The position numbers and the translations under genes were made by a program. Positions 51,869 through 59,811 of a DNA stretch of 62,635 nucleotides are shown piece after piece. Every line of letters begins with the position of its first letter. The stretch's first letter is position 1. The DNA comes from Candidatus Thermoplasmatota archaeon (lineage in GTDB: Archaea > Thermoplasmatota > Thermoplasmata > RBG-16-68-12 > JAGMCJ01), in contig JAJISE010000006.1 of the NCBI GenBank assembly GCA_022848865.1, positions 1 through 62,635 on the forward strand, given 5' to 3'. The notes beneath the pieces were generated by a model. That model ran no database searches. It had not been told where the DNA came from and saw only the letters and a program-made list of their open reading frames with translations.

Positions 51869-52993
51869 ATGAAAGTCGCCATGCTCACGCACAGCACCAA
51901 GCCCCGTGGGGGAGTGGTCCACGCCCTCCACCTCTCCGAGGCCCTCACGGACCTCGGGGTGGACGTTCATCTGTTCTCGTTGAGGAAATGGCGGGAGGAA
52001 TCATACGCGCACGGGTTCTTCAGGGAGGTCTCCGTTCCGTTCGACGTATTCCCCTACCGCGCTCGCGGCAACCTCAACGAGGATGTCAAGAGGATGATCT
52101 CCACGTACGATGAGAACCTCCCGCTCGATTTCGACATATATCACACTCAGGACTGCATCGGAGGGAACGCACTCAACCTGCTGAAGAAGAAAGTCAGCGC
52201 CCCGACCATTCGGACGGTGCATCACGTTGACGAGTTTCGCGGCCCAGTACTAACGAAGTTCCAGGAGGATTCCATAAATCTGTGCGATGTGAAGGTTACG
52301 GTCTCGGAATACTGGAAGAAGAAGCTGAAGAAGGAGTACGGCGTGGACTCCCACGTCGTCCATAACGGCGTGGATGTGAAGAGGTTCGATCCTGAACGAT
52401 ACCCGAAACCTGAGCGGGCTGGTGTGGACATCCTCTTTGTCGGCGGGCTCGAGGCCAGAAAGGGCCTGGAGCATCTCTTCCTAGCGGTGGAGAACCTGCT
52501 GCCTCAACATCCAGATACGAGGCTGACGGTGCTGGGGAGGAGCGGGATGACATCGGCACAGGAATTCGACGAGAGAAGGCTCTTCTCCATCCTCGCGAAG
52601 AGACTTGGAATAGGCAGGAATGTTCGCTTTCTGGAACAGGTGAGCGATGAGCAACTGCCCAGCCTGTACGCGCTCTGCGATCTCCTCGTGCTCCCCTCGC
52701 GAATGGAGGGGTGGGGGCTGGCTCTGATGGAGGCGATGGCCATGATGAAGCCCGTGGTCGCAACGAGGGTGGGAGGCATTCCTGAACTCGTAGAGGACGG
52801 AAAGACAGGATATCTGGTGGACCTCGGCGACGTCCTGGGGCTTTCCGAGGCGATTGCCAAGCTGATTGACAACCCTGCACTGAGGAAGAAGATGGGCCGC
52901 CAAGGCAGGCGGTCCGCGAAGAAGTATACGTGGGACAACGCGGCAAGAAAGACGCTGCAATTGTATAAGACAGCCTTGGCGGGGTCGACATGA
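51869..52993 (+). CDS. GT4 glycosyltransferase, MSMEG_0565-like
   Basis: The 374-residue GT-B enzyme opens with KVAMLTHSTKPRGGVVHALH and contains RTVHHVDEFRGPVLTKFQ. Both strings recall the MSMEG_0565 family, a glycosyltransferase tied to the bacterial Nit1C locus. The retaining GT4 EX7E motif is EGWGLALMEAM. The nucleotide-sugar donor is unknown. It overlaps the OsmC gene by 4 bases and sits close to radical SAM and AIRS-like genes of the same bacterial locus. Confidence 0.85.
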   Translation: MKVAMLTHSTKPRGGVVHALHLSEALTDLGVDVHLFSLRKWREESYAHGFFREVSVPFDVFPYRARGNLNEDVKRMISTYDENLPLDFDIYHTQDCIGGNALNLLKKKVSAPTIRTVHHVDEFRGPVLTKFQEDSINLCDVKVTVSEYWKKKLKKEYGVDSHVVHNGVDVKRFDPERYPKPERAGVDILFVGGLEARKGLEHLFLAVENLLPQHPDTRLTVLGRSGMTSAQEFDERRLFSILAKRLGIGRNVRFLEQVSDEQLPSLYALCDLLVLPSRMEGWGLALMEAMAMMKPVVATRVGGIPELVEDGKTGYLVDLGDVLGLSEAIAKLIDNPALRKKMGRQGRRSAKKYTWDNAARKTLQLYKTALAGST

Positions 52994-53421
52994 AGACATT
53001 CCGGTCAAGCGCCAGATGGATCGGTGAGAAGCAGGGAGAACTGACGTTCGAGAACGGTGAGAAGGTCGATTTCTCCTCTCCAGTGGACTTCGGCGGGATG
53101 GATGGCTTCGTCGTCCCCGAGGAACTCTTGATCGCCTCCTTGAACGCCTGCCTCCACGTGACCTTTCTCACGTTCGCCCAGAAGATGAGGATCGAGGTCC
53201 GGTCCTTCGAGTCGGAGGCGGAGGGCCATCTGGATGAGACAAACGACACGATACGGTTCGTCGGGTGCACGGTTCGCCTGCGGGTGCTGGTGGCGTCTGA
53301 GAGGGATGTCAAACGCGCAGAGAAAGCCGTCTCCTTGGCAGAGAAGAGATGCTTCATCTCGAACTCAGTGAGTTTCGAAGTGAGCATGGAGTCCACGATC
53401 CGCGTCGGCGAGATCGAATAA
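52990..53421 (+). CDS. OsmC-family protein
   Basis: The 143-residue alpha/beta product has the two reactive cysteines of OsmC/Ohr peroxidases, in LNACLHV and RCFISNSV. It probably reduces organic hydroperoxides or handles reactive thiols. It starts inside the glycosyltransferase stop, so the two are coupled. Confidence 0.85.
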   Translation: MKTFRSSARWIGEKQGELTFENGEKVDFSSPVDFGGMDGFVVPEELLIASLNACLHVTFLTFAQKMRIEVRSFESEAEGHLDETNDTIRFVGCTVRLRVLVASERDVKRAEKAVSLAEKRCFISNSVSFEVSMESTIRVGEIE

Positions 53422-53422
53422 C

Positions 53423-53761
53423 CTACTTCAGGAGGGCCTCTGCCACATCAATTGCGTCTTTGGCGAACACGAGAGAGGGTCCCCCGCCCATCTCGACGCC
53501 AATCGCGCCCGCCTCTAGAATCTCGTCCTTCGAGGCTCCCGCATCAATCGCCTTCTTGACGTGCGCTAGCACGCACGACTCCGACCGGACGGCGACGGAG
53601 CAAGCCACCGCGACTATCTCCTTTGTCTTTCGCGGCAGATGTCCGTCCTTGTAGGTCGACTGCAAGAGCGAACGGAAACCCTCATAGAGGTCGGGCATCT
53701 CCTTCCGAATCTTCTCCTGGCATTCGTTCCTGTCCTCGATTGCCTTGGCTACAGGTTTCAT
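53423..53761 (-). CDS. Carboxymuconolactone decarboxylase/AhpD-like protein
   Basis: The 112-residue CMD-domain product has RSESCVLAHVKKA at the active site. AhpD-type members carry CxxC followed by His; here the first Cys is Ser (SESC), leaving one Cys and the His. The start at 53761 (MKPVAK) follows GGAGG. It ends one base from the stop of the convergent OsmC gene. Both are redox-type proteins. Confidence 0.82.
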   Translation of the reverse strand: MKPVAKAIEDRNECQEKIRKEMPDLYEGFRSLLQSTYKDGHLPRKTKEIVAVACSVAVRSESCVLAHVKKAIDAGASKDEILEAGAIGVEMGGGPSLVFAKDAIDVAEALLK

Positions 53762-53868
53762 CAAATTTCCTCCGTCCTCGGCATCCCGCACGTGCTACTT
53801 AAGCCCTCGGAGGACGTGAAAGCGCGCCCGCCGGGACTTCGGAAAAGGAAATATGCTCAGAAGGGATT

Positions 53869-54060
53869 ATGGCGACGAGGGTGTTCATGACGATGAGGTT
53901 CATCAACTCGTTCGAAGTCGTCGACCTGACGGAGAAGGATGATGACCGTTGGGTGACGCTGAGAGACATGAGGGGAGAGAAGGTCAATGTCAGGGTGTCA
54001 GAGTACACGGCTTCGGATCTCCACATCGGCGGGGTGGTGGGCCTTTATCTGGAGGTCTAG
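53869..54060 (+). CDS. Small beta-rich protein, function unknown
   Basis: The 63-residue product (SFEVVDLTEKDDDRWVTLRD, then VNVRVSEYTASDLHIGG) looks like a single small beta barrel. AGAAGGG precedes the ATG at 53869; ATG 53887 is possible. It converges on the GNAT gene, with stops overlapping by 4 bases. The short conserved-looking sequence favours a real gene. Confidence 0.55.
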   Translation: MATRVFMTMRFINSFEVVDLTEKDDDRWVTLRDMRGEKVNVRVSEYTASDLHIGGVVGLYLEV

Positions 54061-54539
54061 ATCTCCCTTTCGTATCTCTGGACCAGCATACCCTTGGCTT
54101 GCTCGAAGGGCTCTCCCACTTTCCGGAATGAGTATCTCCTCACGCACAGCTCACCAATGCCGTGACCGATGAGGATGTTGACCACGTTCTTCCTGCAGTT
54201 CGTTCTCTTGGCCAATTCCAAGAACTGATCGTACATGGCCTCTGCCAGACCCGCCGCCCTGCAGCTCGGATGGATAGACTGGTGCTCTCCGAAACACGTG
54301 TCCCCGCGGATTCTCGCTTTGTAGACGCCGACGATCCTCTCATCGAGCGCTATCCCGAAATAGCGGTGGCCGCTCTTCATCTCCCCGACGATCTCCTCTG
54401 CGGAGAGCATCCTTCTCCGCCGCCATTCCTCAGGATACTCCTTCGCCTGAGGCCAGACTGCTCGGAAGAGGTCTTCTATGTCCTTTGCGTCCGTAGGGCC
54501 AAACTCTTCTACCACCCACTCCTCATTCATCTCCCGCAC
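54057..54539 (-). CDS. GNAT-family N-acetyltransferase
   Basis: The 160-residue GNAT fold has an acetyl-CoA loop region (SIHPSCRAAGLAEAMYDQFL, the RxxGxA-type pattern). The bacterial Nit1C locus also encodes a GNAT protein, but this one is too divergent for me to call it the same subfamily. It overlaps the AIRS-like gene by 17 bases, in an operon of radical SAM, AIRS-like and GNAT genes. Confidence 0.78.
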   Translation of the reverse strand: MREMNEEWVVEEFGPTDAKDIEDLFRAVWPQAKEYPEEWRRRRMLSAEEIVGEMKSGHRYFGIALDERIVGVYKARIRGDTCFGEHQSIHPSCRAAGLAEAMYDQFLELAKRTNCRKNVVNILIGHGIGELCVRRYSFRKVGEPFEQAKGMLVQRYEREI

Positions 54540-55506
54540 CCGAAGGTTGAGCAGGGGTCGCGCCGGTGATTATCTCATTCTCAAGGTCGAACAACACGCG
54601 TGACTCGTCCCCGAGGGAGACCCGCATCTTCCTCTCTCCAGTCGCGCGGCCCACGACAGCGGTGCCCAGTTCCCTCTCCCGCAGTATGTCCAGTGTCTCA
54701 TCGGTCCTGGTCCTATCACAGGTCAAGATGAACCCGCATCCAGGATACGTGAGGACCCAGGACGACATATCAACGCTTTCGGGCTTGGGAATCGCACCCA
54801 CGTCCACGTCCGCTCCCACACCGGAGGTCTCGAGCAACATTGCGATAGTACCCAGAACGCCTGGATTGGATATGTCCTTCGCTGCGGACGCAGACCCCTT
54901 GTCCGCGATCTCGACGAGGGCTCCCAGCCTGAGCAGAACATCCTCCGAGGACTTCCCGCTCGTGGAATCGAAATTCAGGAATCGGGATTTCATCCTTCCA
55001 ACGAGGTCTGTTGCGACAACGATGTCGTCACCGGCCTTGCAGCCGAAGCTGGACAGTGGGTTCTGAGCGGCCCCGAGAATGAACAGCGAGATGGCAGGCG
55101 AGTCGGACGCAGGCTGCACGTGTCCCCCGACGATTGGGACTCTGAACTTCAACGAACCTGCTTTCATGCCCTTGGCCAAGAGCCTTCCTTCTTGTTCGTC
55201 TCGGAAGGTGAGCGTGTTCACGATCGCCAAGGGCCTCCCTCCCATCGCGTACACGTCATTGACGTTCGCGAGGACGGAGCAATAGCCCGCCCACTCGGGG
55301 TCCTCGAGGAGTCTGGACCATATGCTCTCGGCTGCGAGAAGAAGGTAATGCCCCTCATGGTCGATGACGGCGCAGTCCTCCCCGAAACCGTGAATGGTCT
55401 GTCCCATATTCTCGACGGGGCCGAGCTCCTCGATTATCGGGGAAATCGGTCTCTTCCTCGTGAGCCCTTCGTAGTTCCTCACGAGGTCGACGATGTCCTT
55501 CAACAT
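54523..55506 (-). CDS. AIR synthase-related protein (Sll0787/MSMEG_0567-like)
   Basis: The 327-residue PurM/HypE-fold protein has GEDCAVIDHEGHYLLLAAES, then VLANVNDVYAMGGRPLAIVN and VPIVGGHVQP. This pattern matches the AIRS-like proteins of the Nit1C locus better than PurM, ThiL, SelD or HypE. PurM-fold enzymes activate a carbonyl oxygen with ATP; the substrate here is unknown. It follows the radical SAM gene by 4 bases. Confidence 0.85.
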   Translation of the reverse strand: MLKDIVDLVRNYEGLTRKRPISPIIEELGPVENMGQTIHGFGEDCAVIDHEGHYLLLAAESIWSRLLEDPEWAGYCSVLANVNDVYAMGGRPLAIVNTLTFRDEQEGRLLAKGMKAGSLKFRVPIVGGHVQPASDSPAISLFILGAAQNPLSSFGCKAGDDIVVATDLVGRMKSRFLNFDSTSGKSSEDVLLRLGALVEIADKGSASAAKDISNPGVLGTIAMLLETSGVGADVDVGAIPKPESVDMSSWVLTYPGCGFILTCDRTRTDETLDILRERELGTAVVGRATGERKMRVSLGDESRVLFDLENEIITGATPAQPSGAGDE

Positions 55507-55510
55507 GCTA

Positions 55511-56566
55511 TCATCTGTAGTAGTCCATCAGGGCTGAGCATCCCCCGCAGCGCACGCACCCCGCCAAGTTCTTCGCCGGATTGATTCCGTGCTCTTTCAT
55601 GCTATCACATGCGTAGGAGTAGAACTCCTCCATGACCTCCGGTCTTGGCGGGATGGAATCCCGAAGCGGTGTTTCGTCCAACGGTCTGAGCGGGACGACG
55701 AAGGGGATGACACCCGCCTCACACATCTTGTCGATCCCCGCCAAGGTCTCGATCCGGTCCTCTCCAAGCCCCAGGATGACGTAGGAGCTCACCTGATTGG
55801 GACCGAAGACGTCGAGGGCGTTCTCCCACGCCTCGAAGTAGACATCGTAGTCGCCCGCCTTGCCTGGACACACTCTTTCGAGGGTCTTTCTATCGAGGGA
55901 TTCGATATGGATGCCAATGCTGTCCGCTCCCGCAGAATGCATCGATTCGATCTCTTCCTTGGAAACCGGCTCGATCTGCACGTGGACGCCCATCCTCGCG
56001 TTATCCTTCACAGCTCTAGTTACGCTCGAGAGCATCCTCGAGCCTTTGTCCCTCAGATTGGCTGTGCCCGTTGTGAGCGTGATGTGGTCGAAGCCTTCGC
56101 CCTCCGCCGCTTCGGCAACCTCGGCAAGATGATGTGGCTTCTTCACTTCCATTGTCATCCCGTGTTTCAGCGAGAGCTCGATTCCGCAGAACTTGCACTG
56201 GTCGCCCATCTCCCACCTCACGCATCTCTGATAGACAGTCGAGCCAAGACATCTGTTCCCGTGAGCCAATGCGATCATCCGCATTCTTACACCATCAGAT
56301 GTCGGCGCATCATAGAATCTGGGGTTGTCCAGAAGGTCCACCTTCGTCTCCTTGCCTCCGTCGCTGACGTAGTGTTTGTCGTCACGTTCGAGCAGATGGA
56401 TCGGAGAGTCCTCCGCAAACCCGAATATGGGGACGTTCGTGACCGAATCGTGCACAAGGAGGTACCTCCCACCAGCAGGTCCCGCGCCCCACTTCCTTCC
56501 CTCCTTCAGCTCGTCAGGGGCCTTCATTCCGAGACAGAGAAGTCTGTTCTTGAGGGTGGCTTCCAT
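55511..56566 (-). CDS. Radical SAM protein, MSMEG_0568 family-like
   Basis: The 351-residue product has GAGPAGG near the N-terminus, a noncanonical cluster motif CVRWEMGDQCKFC (C-x8-C-x2-C in place of CxxxCxxC), IELSLKHGMTM, TTGT, VSSYVILGLGED and a C-terminal GCVRCGGCSAL. These match my memory of the MSMEG_0568 radical SAM family from Nit1C, which has the same long spacing and GCxRCGxCSAL tail. It leads an operon with AIRS-like and GNAT genes. ATG 56566 has GGAG at good distance; ATG 56572 is in frame. The reaction is unknown. Confidence 0.87.
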   Translation of the reverse strand: MEATLKNRLLCLGMKAPDELKEGRKWGAGPAGGRYLLVHDSVTNVPIFGFAEDSPIHLLERDDKHYVSDGGKETKVDLLDNPRFYDAPTSDGVRMRMIALAHGNRCLGSTVYQRCVRWEMGDQCKFCGIELSLKHGMTMEVKKPHHLAEVAEAAEGEGFDHITLTTGTANLRDKGSRMLSSVTRAVKDNARMGVHVQIEPVSKEEIESMHSAGADSIGIHIESLDRKTLERVCPGKAGDYDVYFEAWENALDVFGPNQVSSYVILGLGEDRIETLAGIDKMCEAGVIPFVVPLRPLDETPLRDSIPPRPEVMEEFYSYACDSMKEHGINPAKNLAGCVRCGGCSALMDYYR

Positions 56567-56660
56567 CTCCATTTCTCCAGGATGTTCCCTTAAGAGAAGG
56601 AACACGAGCTATAAACGTTTTATTCGGTGGACCCGGGAGTCCGAAGGACAGTGCCCGCGC

Positions 56661-57911
56661 TCACTTCCGCACACTCTCCACGGCCTCCTTGATGAGGCTG
56701 GAGAAGTCGCAGTTTACGGGGATATTGGCCTCACTGAGTGCGATCAGTTCGGACCTGGGTTCAGCATCGAGGAATCCCTTCTCTGTATAGAATGACAGGA
56801 GACCCTTCTTTGCCTTGAAGTGCTCGTCGTAGTTCCTGAAGGCTCCGCAACCGATGGTCTCGACGTTGGCTGAGAAGTTGAGGAATTGGGGAACCTGCTC
56901 GGCACTTCTCTGAACCACCTCGGTCCTCAGCCTGAGAGGTGCCTTTAGGCTGTACTTGATGTGGCCGAATGCGAGTATCTCGTATCCTAGCTTCCGAAGG
57001 TCCACGATCCTGGCGGTTCGCGTCAGACCGGTCCTCTCGAACTTCTTCCTCATGGTCGATATGACCTGTCTCGACGCATCGATCTTCTCAGACAGGGCAA
57101 CATCCGTCTCCTCCGGACGCTCAACGAGGCCTCTGAGAACCGTCCTCTCTTTCTTCGTGAGTCTCCTGATGTCGACCCTCTGGAAGGGGGCTTCAACGAT
57201 CGCTTTGTCCTTAATGTCAAAAAGCCCGCGAAGAATCCAGGAGTAGTCGAAATGCCTAATGTGCTTGCTGGTTTCAAACGGGAAGACCACCGATGTCCCT
57301 TCAGCTCCACGAAACAGGTCCGTTTCCGCGAACTCGATCTCAATCGCTTCCGCCCACCTTCTGTAGGACGTGTAGTTCCTCACGGCTGAGACATGAAAGA
57401 AGAAACCTGGTGACGTCACAAGGTAATACAGGCCCTTGTTCTCTCTCCTCAACGCATCCACGAAGCGGTTCCTCAAGGCGTCGTCCGCGGAAGGACTGAA
57501 CTTCCCGTACCCGACGACGGTCAGTTCGAACCCGAGTTTGTTGGCTGCAGGGATCCTGACAGTCTTGAAGTAGCCAGATTCGTGCAATCGTCTTCTAATG
57601 GCGGTGATGGTTGAATGCTTGACCTCCATCTCCTCGGAGAGCTCACGGTCGTTCATGGTCGGATGCCTCACAAGCCCGTAGAGGACCTTTCTCTCGTTTG
57701 TCGTCAAACCCTTCTTCACGAACAGTTCAAAGGTCCCGACATATTTGAAGTCTATGAATTTGTTAGGACTTCCCCCAATACTGCACTCAATGTCCTTCGT
57801 GGATCGTGCAACTCGTGCAGATATCTCAGGAAGCGCGCCGTGGTCCGCGTGGCGGAAGCATGCTACCCTCGGAACAGTCGCGTCCGCCTGTGTTGTGCAC
57901 CCCCAGAACAT
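56661..57911 (-). CDS. Two-HTH transcription regulator (Lrp/TrmB-like)
   Basis: This protein of about 416 residues is a paralogue of the regulator at 5222-6283. The first HTH reads LTTNERKVLYGLVRHPTMND, then VKHSTITAIRRRL; the second is around ALSEKIDASRQVISTMRKKF. It shares a promoter region with the radical SAM gene at 57958 and likely controls it. The start is uncertain: TATA sequence at 57924-57932 predicts transcription from about 57902, and family similarity begins only near residue 65, so a GTG there is possible. Confidence 0.72.
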   Translation of the reverse strand: MFWGCTTQADATVPRVACFRHADHGALPEISARVARSTKDIECSIGGSPNKFIDFKYVGTFELFVKKGLTTNERKVLYGLVRHPTMNDRELSEEMEVKHSTITAIRRRLHESGYFKTVRIPAANKLGFELTVVGYGKFSPSADDALRNRFVDALRRENKGLYYLVTSPGFFFHVSAVRNYTSYRRWAEAIEIEFAETDLFRGAEGTSVVFPFETSKHIRHFDYSWILRGLFDIKDKAIVEAPFQRVDIRRLTKKERTVLRGLVERPEETDVALSEKIDASRQVISTMRKKFERTGLTRTARIVDLRKLGYEILAFGHIKYSLKAPLRLRTEVVQRSAEQVPQFLNFSANVETIGCGAFRNYDEHFKAKKGLLSFYTEKGFLDAEPRSELIALSEANIPVNCDFSSLIKEAVESVRK

Positions 57912-57923
57912 TGCCAAGCAACC

Positions 57924-57932
57924 ATTATATAG
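57924..57932. promoter_or_regulatory. Divergent TATA region
   Basis: ATTATATAG can serve as TATA box in both directions: rightward for the radical SAM gene (start 57952/57958) and leftward for the regulator. Binding of the regulator here would affect both genes. Confidence 0.5.
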
Positions 57933-57957
57933 ACAGACTGATTTAATTGCAGTGGAG

Positions 57958-58965
57958 ATGTGGCCAATACGGGACGTGAGATATCAGGTTACACATGCCT
58001 GCGATCTCCATTGCCCCCACTGTTTTGCGAAAGCCGATAAACCGCTGCCCGACGAGTTGACGCTCGAGGAAGCGAAGGCAATGGTTCTCGACCTGAAGGA
58101 GAGTGGGATGAGAATGATCACACTCACGGGCGGCGAGCCACTATGTCGAGAGGAGTTCACGCTTGACCTGGCTTCCTTCCTGGGCGAGCAGAGAATCCGC
58201 TACAGGGTCTTCACGAACGGCCTCCGCATGACGGAAGAAATCGCATCCCGTCTGAAGGAGAGCGACACCTACGAGGTTCAGGTGAGCTTCGACGGTCTGA
58301 GAGAGACCCATGATGCGTTTCGCGGAACCGAGGGGTCCTTCGACAAAGCGATTGGGGCTCTCGAAATCGCCAGAGACGCGGGGCTGAGGACAACGGTCAG
58401 AGTCACGGTCACGAGAAGGAACTCAGAGGAGATCCTCGACCTCCTGGACATCGTCTATCCGCTGGGTATATCTGCCTTCAGGATTAGACCGTTCGTCCCC
58501 GTCGGAAGAGGAAAGGAGCACAAGGAGTTCATCCCCAAAAGGACAGACTTCGAGAATTCCTTCGGTCGTCTCGCAAAGGTGAAGGAAAGGTACCCGATCC
58601 AGATCACGTTCATAGTTCCCCATTTCATCTTCGTCTTCGACAGCAGCAGGAAGTATCATTCCGAAAGGGAGTTCGACGGCATGCCCTGTGTGTGCGGAAA
58701 GACCCTGGCAGCGATTACGCCAGACGGAGGGGTCAGACCGTGTGGTTACTTCTCCTCCGACCTGGGGAATGTAAGGGAGATGAAGTTCTCTGAGATATGG
58801 GAGAACAACGAGTTCCTTCAGAGAATGAGGAACCTCGAGAGACTGGAGGACAGGTGCATGGAGTGCGAGTTCCTGAGCCTTTGCCGTGGCGGTTGCAGGG
58901 CGTCCGCGTACGAGAACACGGGAAGGCTCGATGCGACCGATCCCCTTTGTCCGTTGGTGGAGTGA
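57958..58965 (+). CDS. Radical SAM/SPASM-domain enzyme
   Basis: The 335-residue product has the canonical CDLHCPHC (Cys15, Cys19, Cys22), GGEP, and a C-terminal SPASM-type cysteine set (CVCGKTL, RPCGYF, CMECEFLSLCRGGC, CPL) for auxiliary clusters. SPASM enzymes modify peptides or build heme and tungsten-enzyme partners. No precursor peptide gene is evident. It starts at ATG 57958 or GTG 57952, both about 25-30 bases from the TATA box. The next gene starts immediately after its stop. Confidence 0.85.
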   Translation: MWPIRDVRYQVTHACDLHCPHCFAKADKPLPDELTLEEAKAMVLDLKESGMRMITLTGGEPLCREEFTLDLASFLGEQRIRYRVFTNGLRMTEEIASRLKESDTYEVQVSFDGLRETHDAFRGTEGSFDKAIGALEIARDAGLRTTVRVTVTRRNSEEILDLLDIVYPLGISAFRIRPFVPVGRGKEHKEFIPKRTDFENSFGRLAKVKERYPIQITFIVPHFIFVFDSSRKYHSEREFDGMPCVCGKTLAAITPDGGVRPCGYFSSDLGNVREMKFSEIWENNEFLQRMRNLERLEDRCMECEFLSLCRGGCRASAYENTGRLDATDPLCPLVE

Positions 58966-59811
58966 ATGTTGAGACCAGAGCACTGCAGAGAGGTTGGCAT
59001 CAAGGACGTTGACTTCCCGCTCAACCCGGAGAGCATCGTGAAGGCCTGGAAAGGGGAGAGGATCTACTTCAGAACGAAGTACCTCGTCCTCAGGAGTGGA
59101 GACGAGCACTGCGTCCTTGGAGTCAAATCGGCGGCATCCAGTGTCATGAATGATGTTGACAGCATCGATATCATATCCCTTCCAAATGAGACCGTGTGGG
59201 TGGAAGACGCGGAGATAGATGTCCTGAGCCCGACACAGCTTGTCCGTGTCGCCCTTCAGCATCCCGGCAAGACAGTAGTCGTGAAGGGAAGGTTCGACCA
59301 CGTGAGCTTCGTCAAGGATCCCGAGGCCATGAGGATACGGGTATTCGATGTGGTCCCGCCGGCCTCGAAACTGGTCAGCCTCGTCAGGGATGCCGCCGAC
59401 TCGCAGGCCATCAGTGTGGCGGTGGACGTCGAGGAAGATCTTGTGGACATAAACGTCCTGGCAGAGGATGTGAAGACTGAGGAAATCCTTCTTCCTTGCG
59501 AAGGAGAGTTGGCGACGGAGAAGACGGTTCTCTATCTGGCGAAGGGTCCTGCCGTGCGCGACGCGACTCTCATCGGGTGCGAGTTCTCCAAGAAGGTCGC
59601 TAGGGAGCTCTATGGCAGGGATCTGCCATTCATTCAGATGTGCCCGTGGAGATTAGTCAATCGAACCGATGTACCGACGATAGTGAAGTGTTGCGAGCTC
59701 CAATCGGGCTTCAAGATCGACGGCAATGTGGCGATTGTCCCATGGGGTGCTAAGACCGAGGATGTCGCTCAGGCAGTGGAACACCTGCTCAGTGGGAGCG
59801 AGACCGGATGA
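58966..59811 (+). CDS. Uncharacterised protein in the radical SAM/NadA-like operon
   Basis: The 281-residue soluble alpha/beta product starts CREVGIKDVDFPLNP. Its C-terminal part contains LIGCEFSKKVARELYG, QMCPWRLVNRTDVP and KCCELQSG before a terminal WGAKTEDVAQAVEHLL. The clustered cysteines (CPW, KCC) could bind metal. It resembles an uncharacterised family I recall from haloarchaea, but I cannot name it with confidence. It is fused by position between SPASM and NadA-like genes and overlaps the latter by 4 bases, so a shared pathway is likely. Confidence 0.7.
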   Translation: MLRPEHCREVGIKDVDFPLNPESIVKAWKGERIYFRTKYLVLRSGDEHCVLGVKSAASSVMNDVDSIDIISLPNETVWVEDAEIDVLSPTQLVRVALQHPGKTVVVKGRFDHVSFVKDPEAMRIRVFDVVPPASKLVSLVRDAADSQAISVAVDVEEDLVDINVLAEDVKTEEILLPCEGELATEKTVLYLAKGPAVRDATLIGCEFSKKVARELYGRDLPFIQMCPWRLVNRTDVPTIVKCCELQSGFKIDGNVAIVPWGAKTEDVAQAVEHLLSGSETG

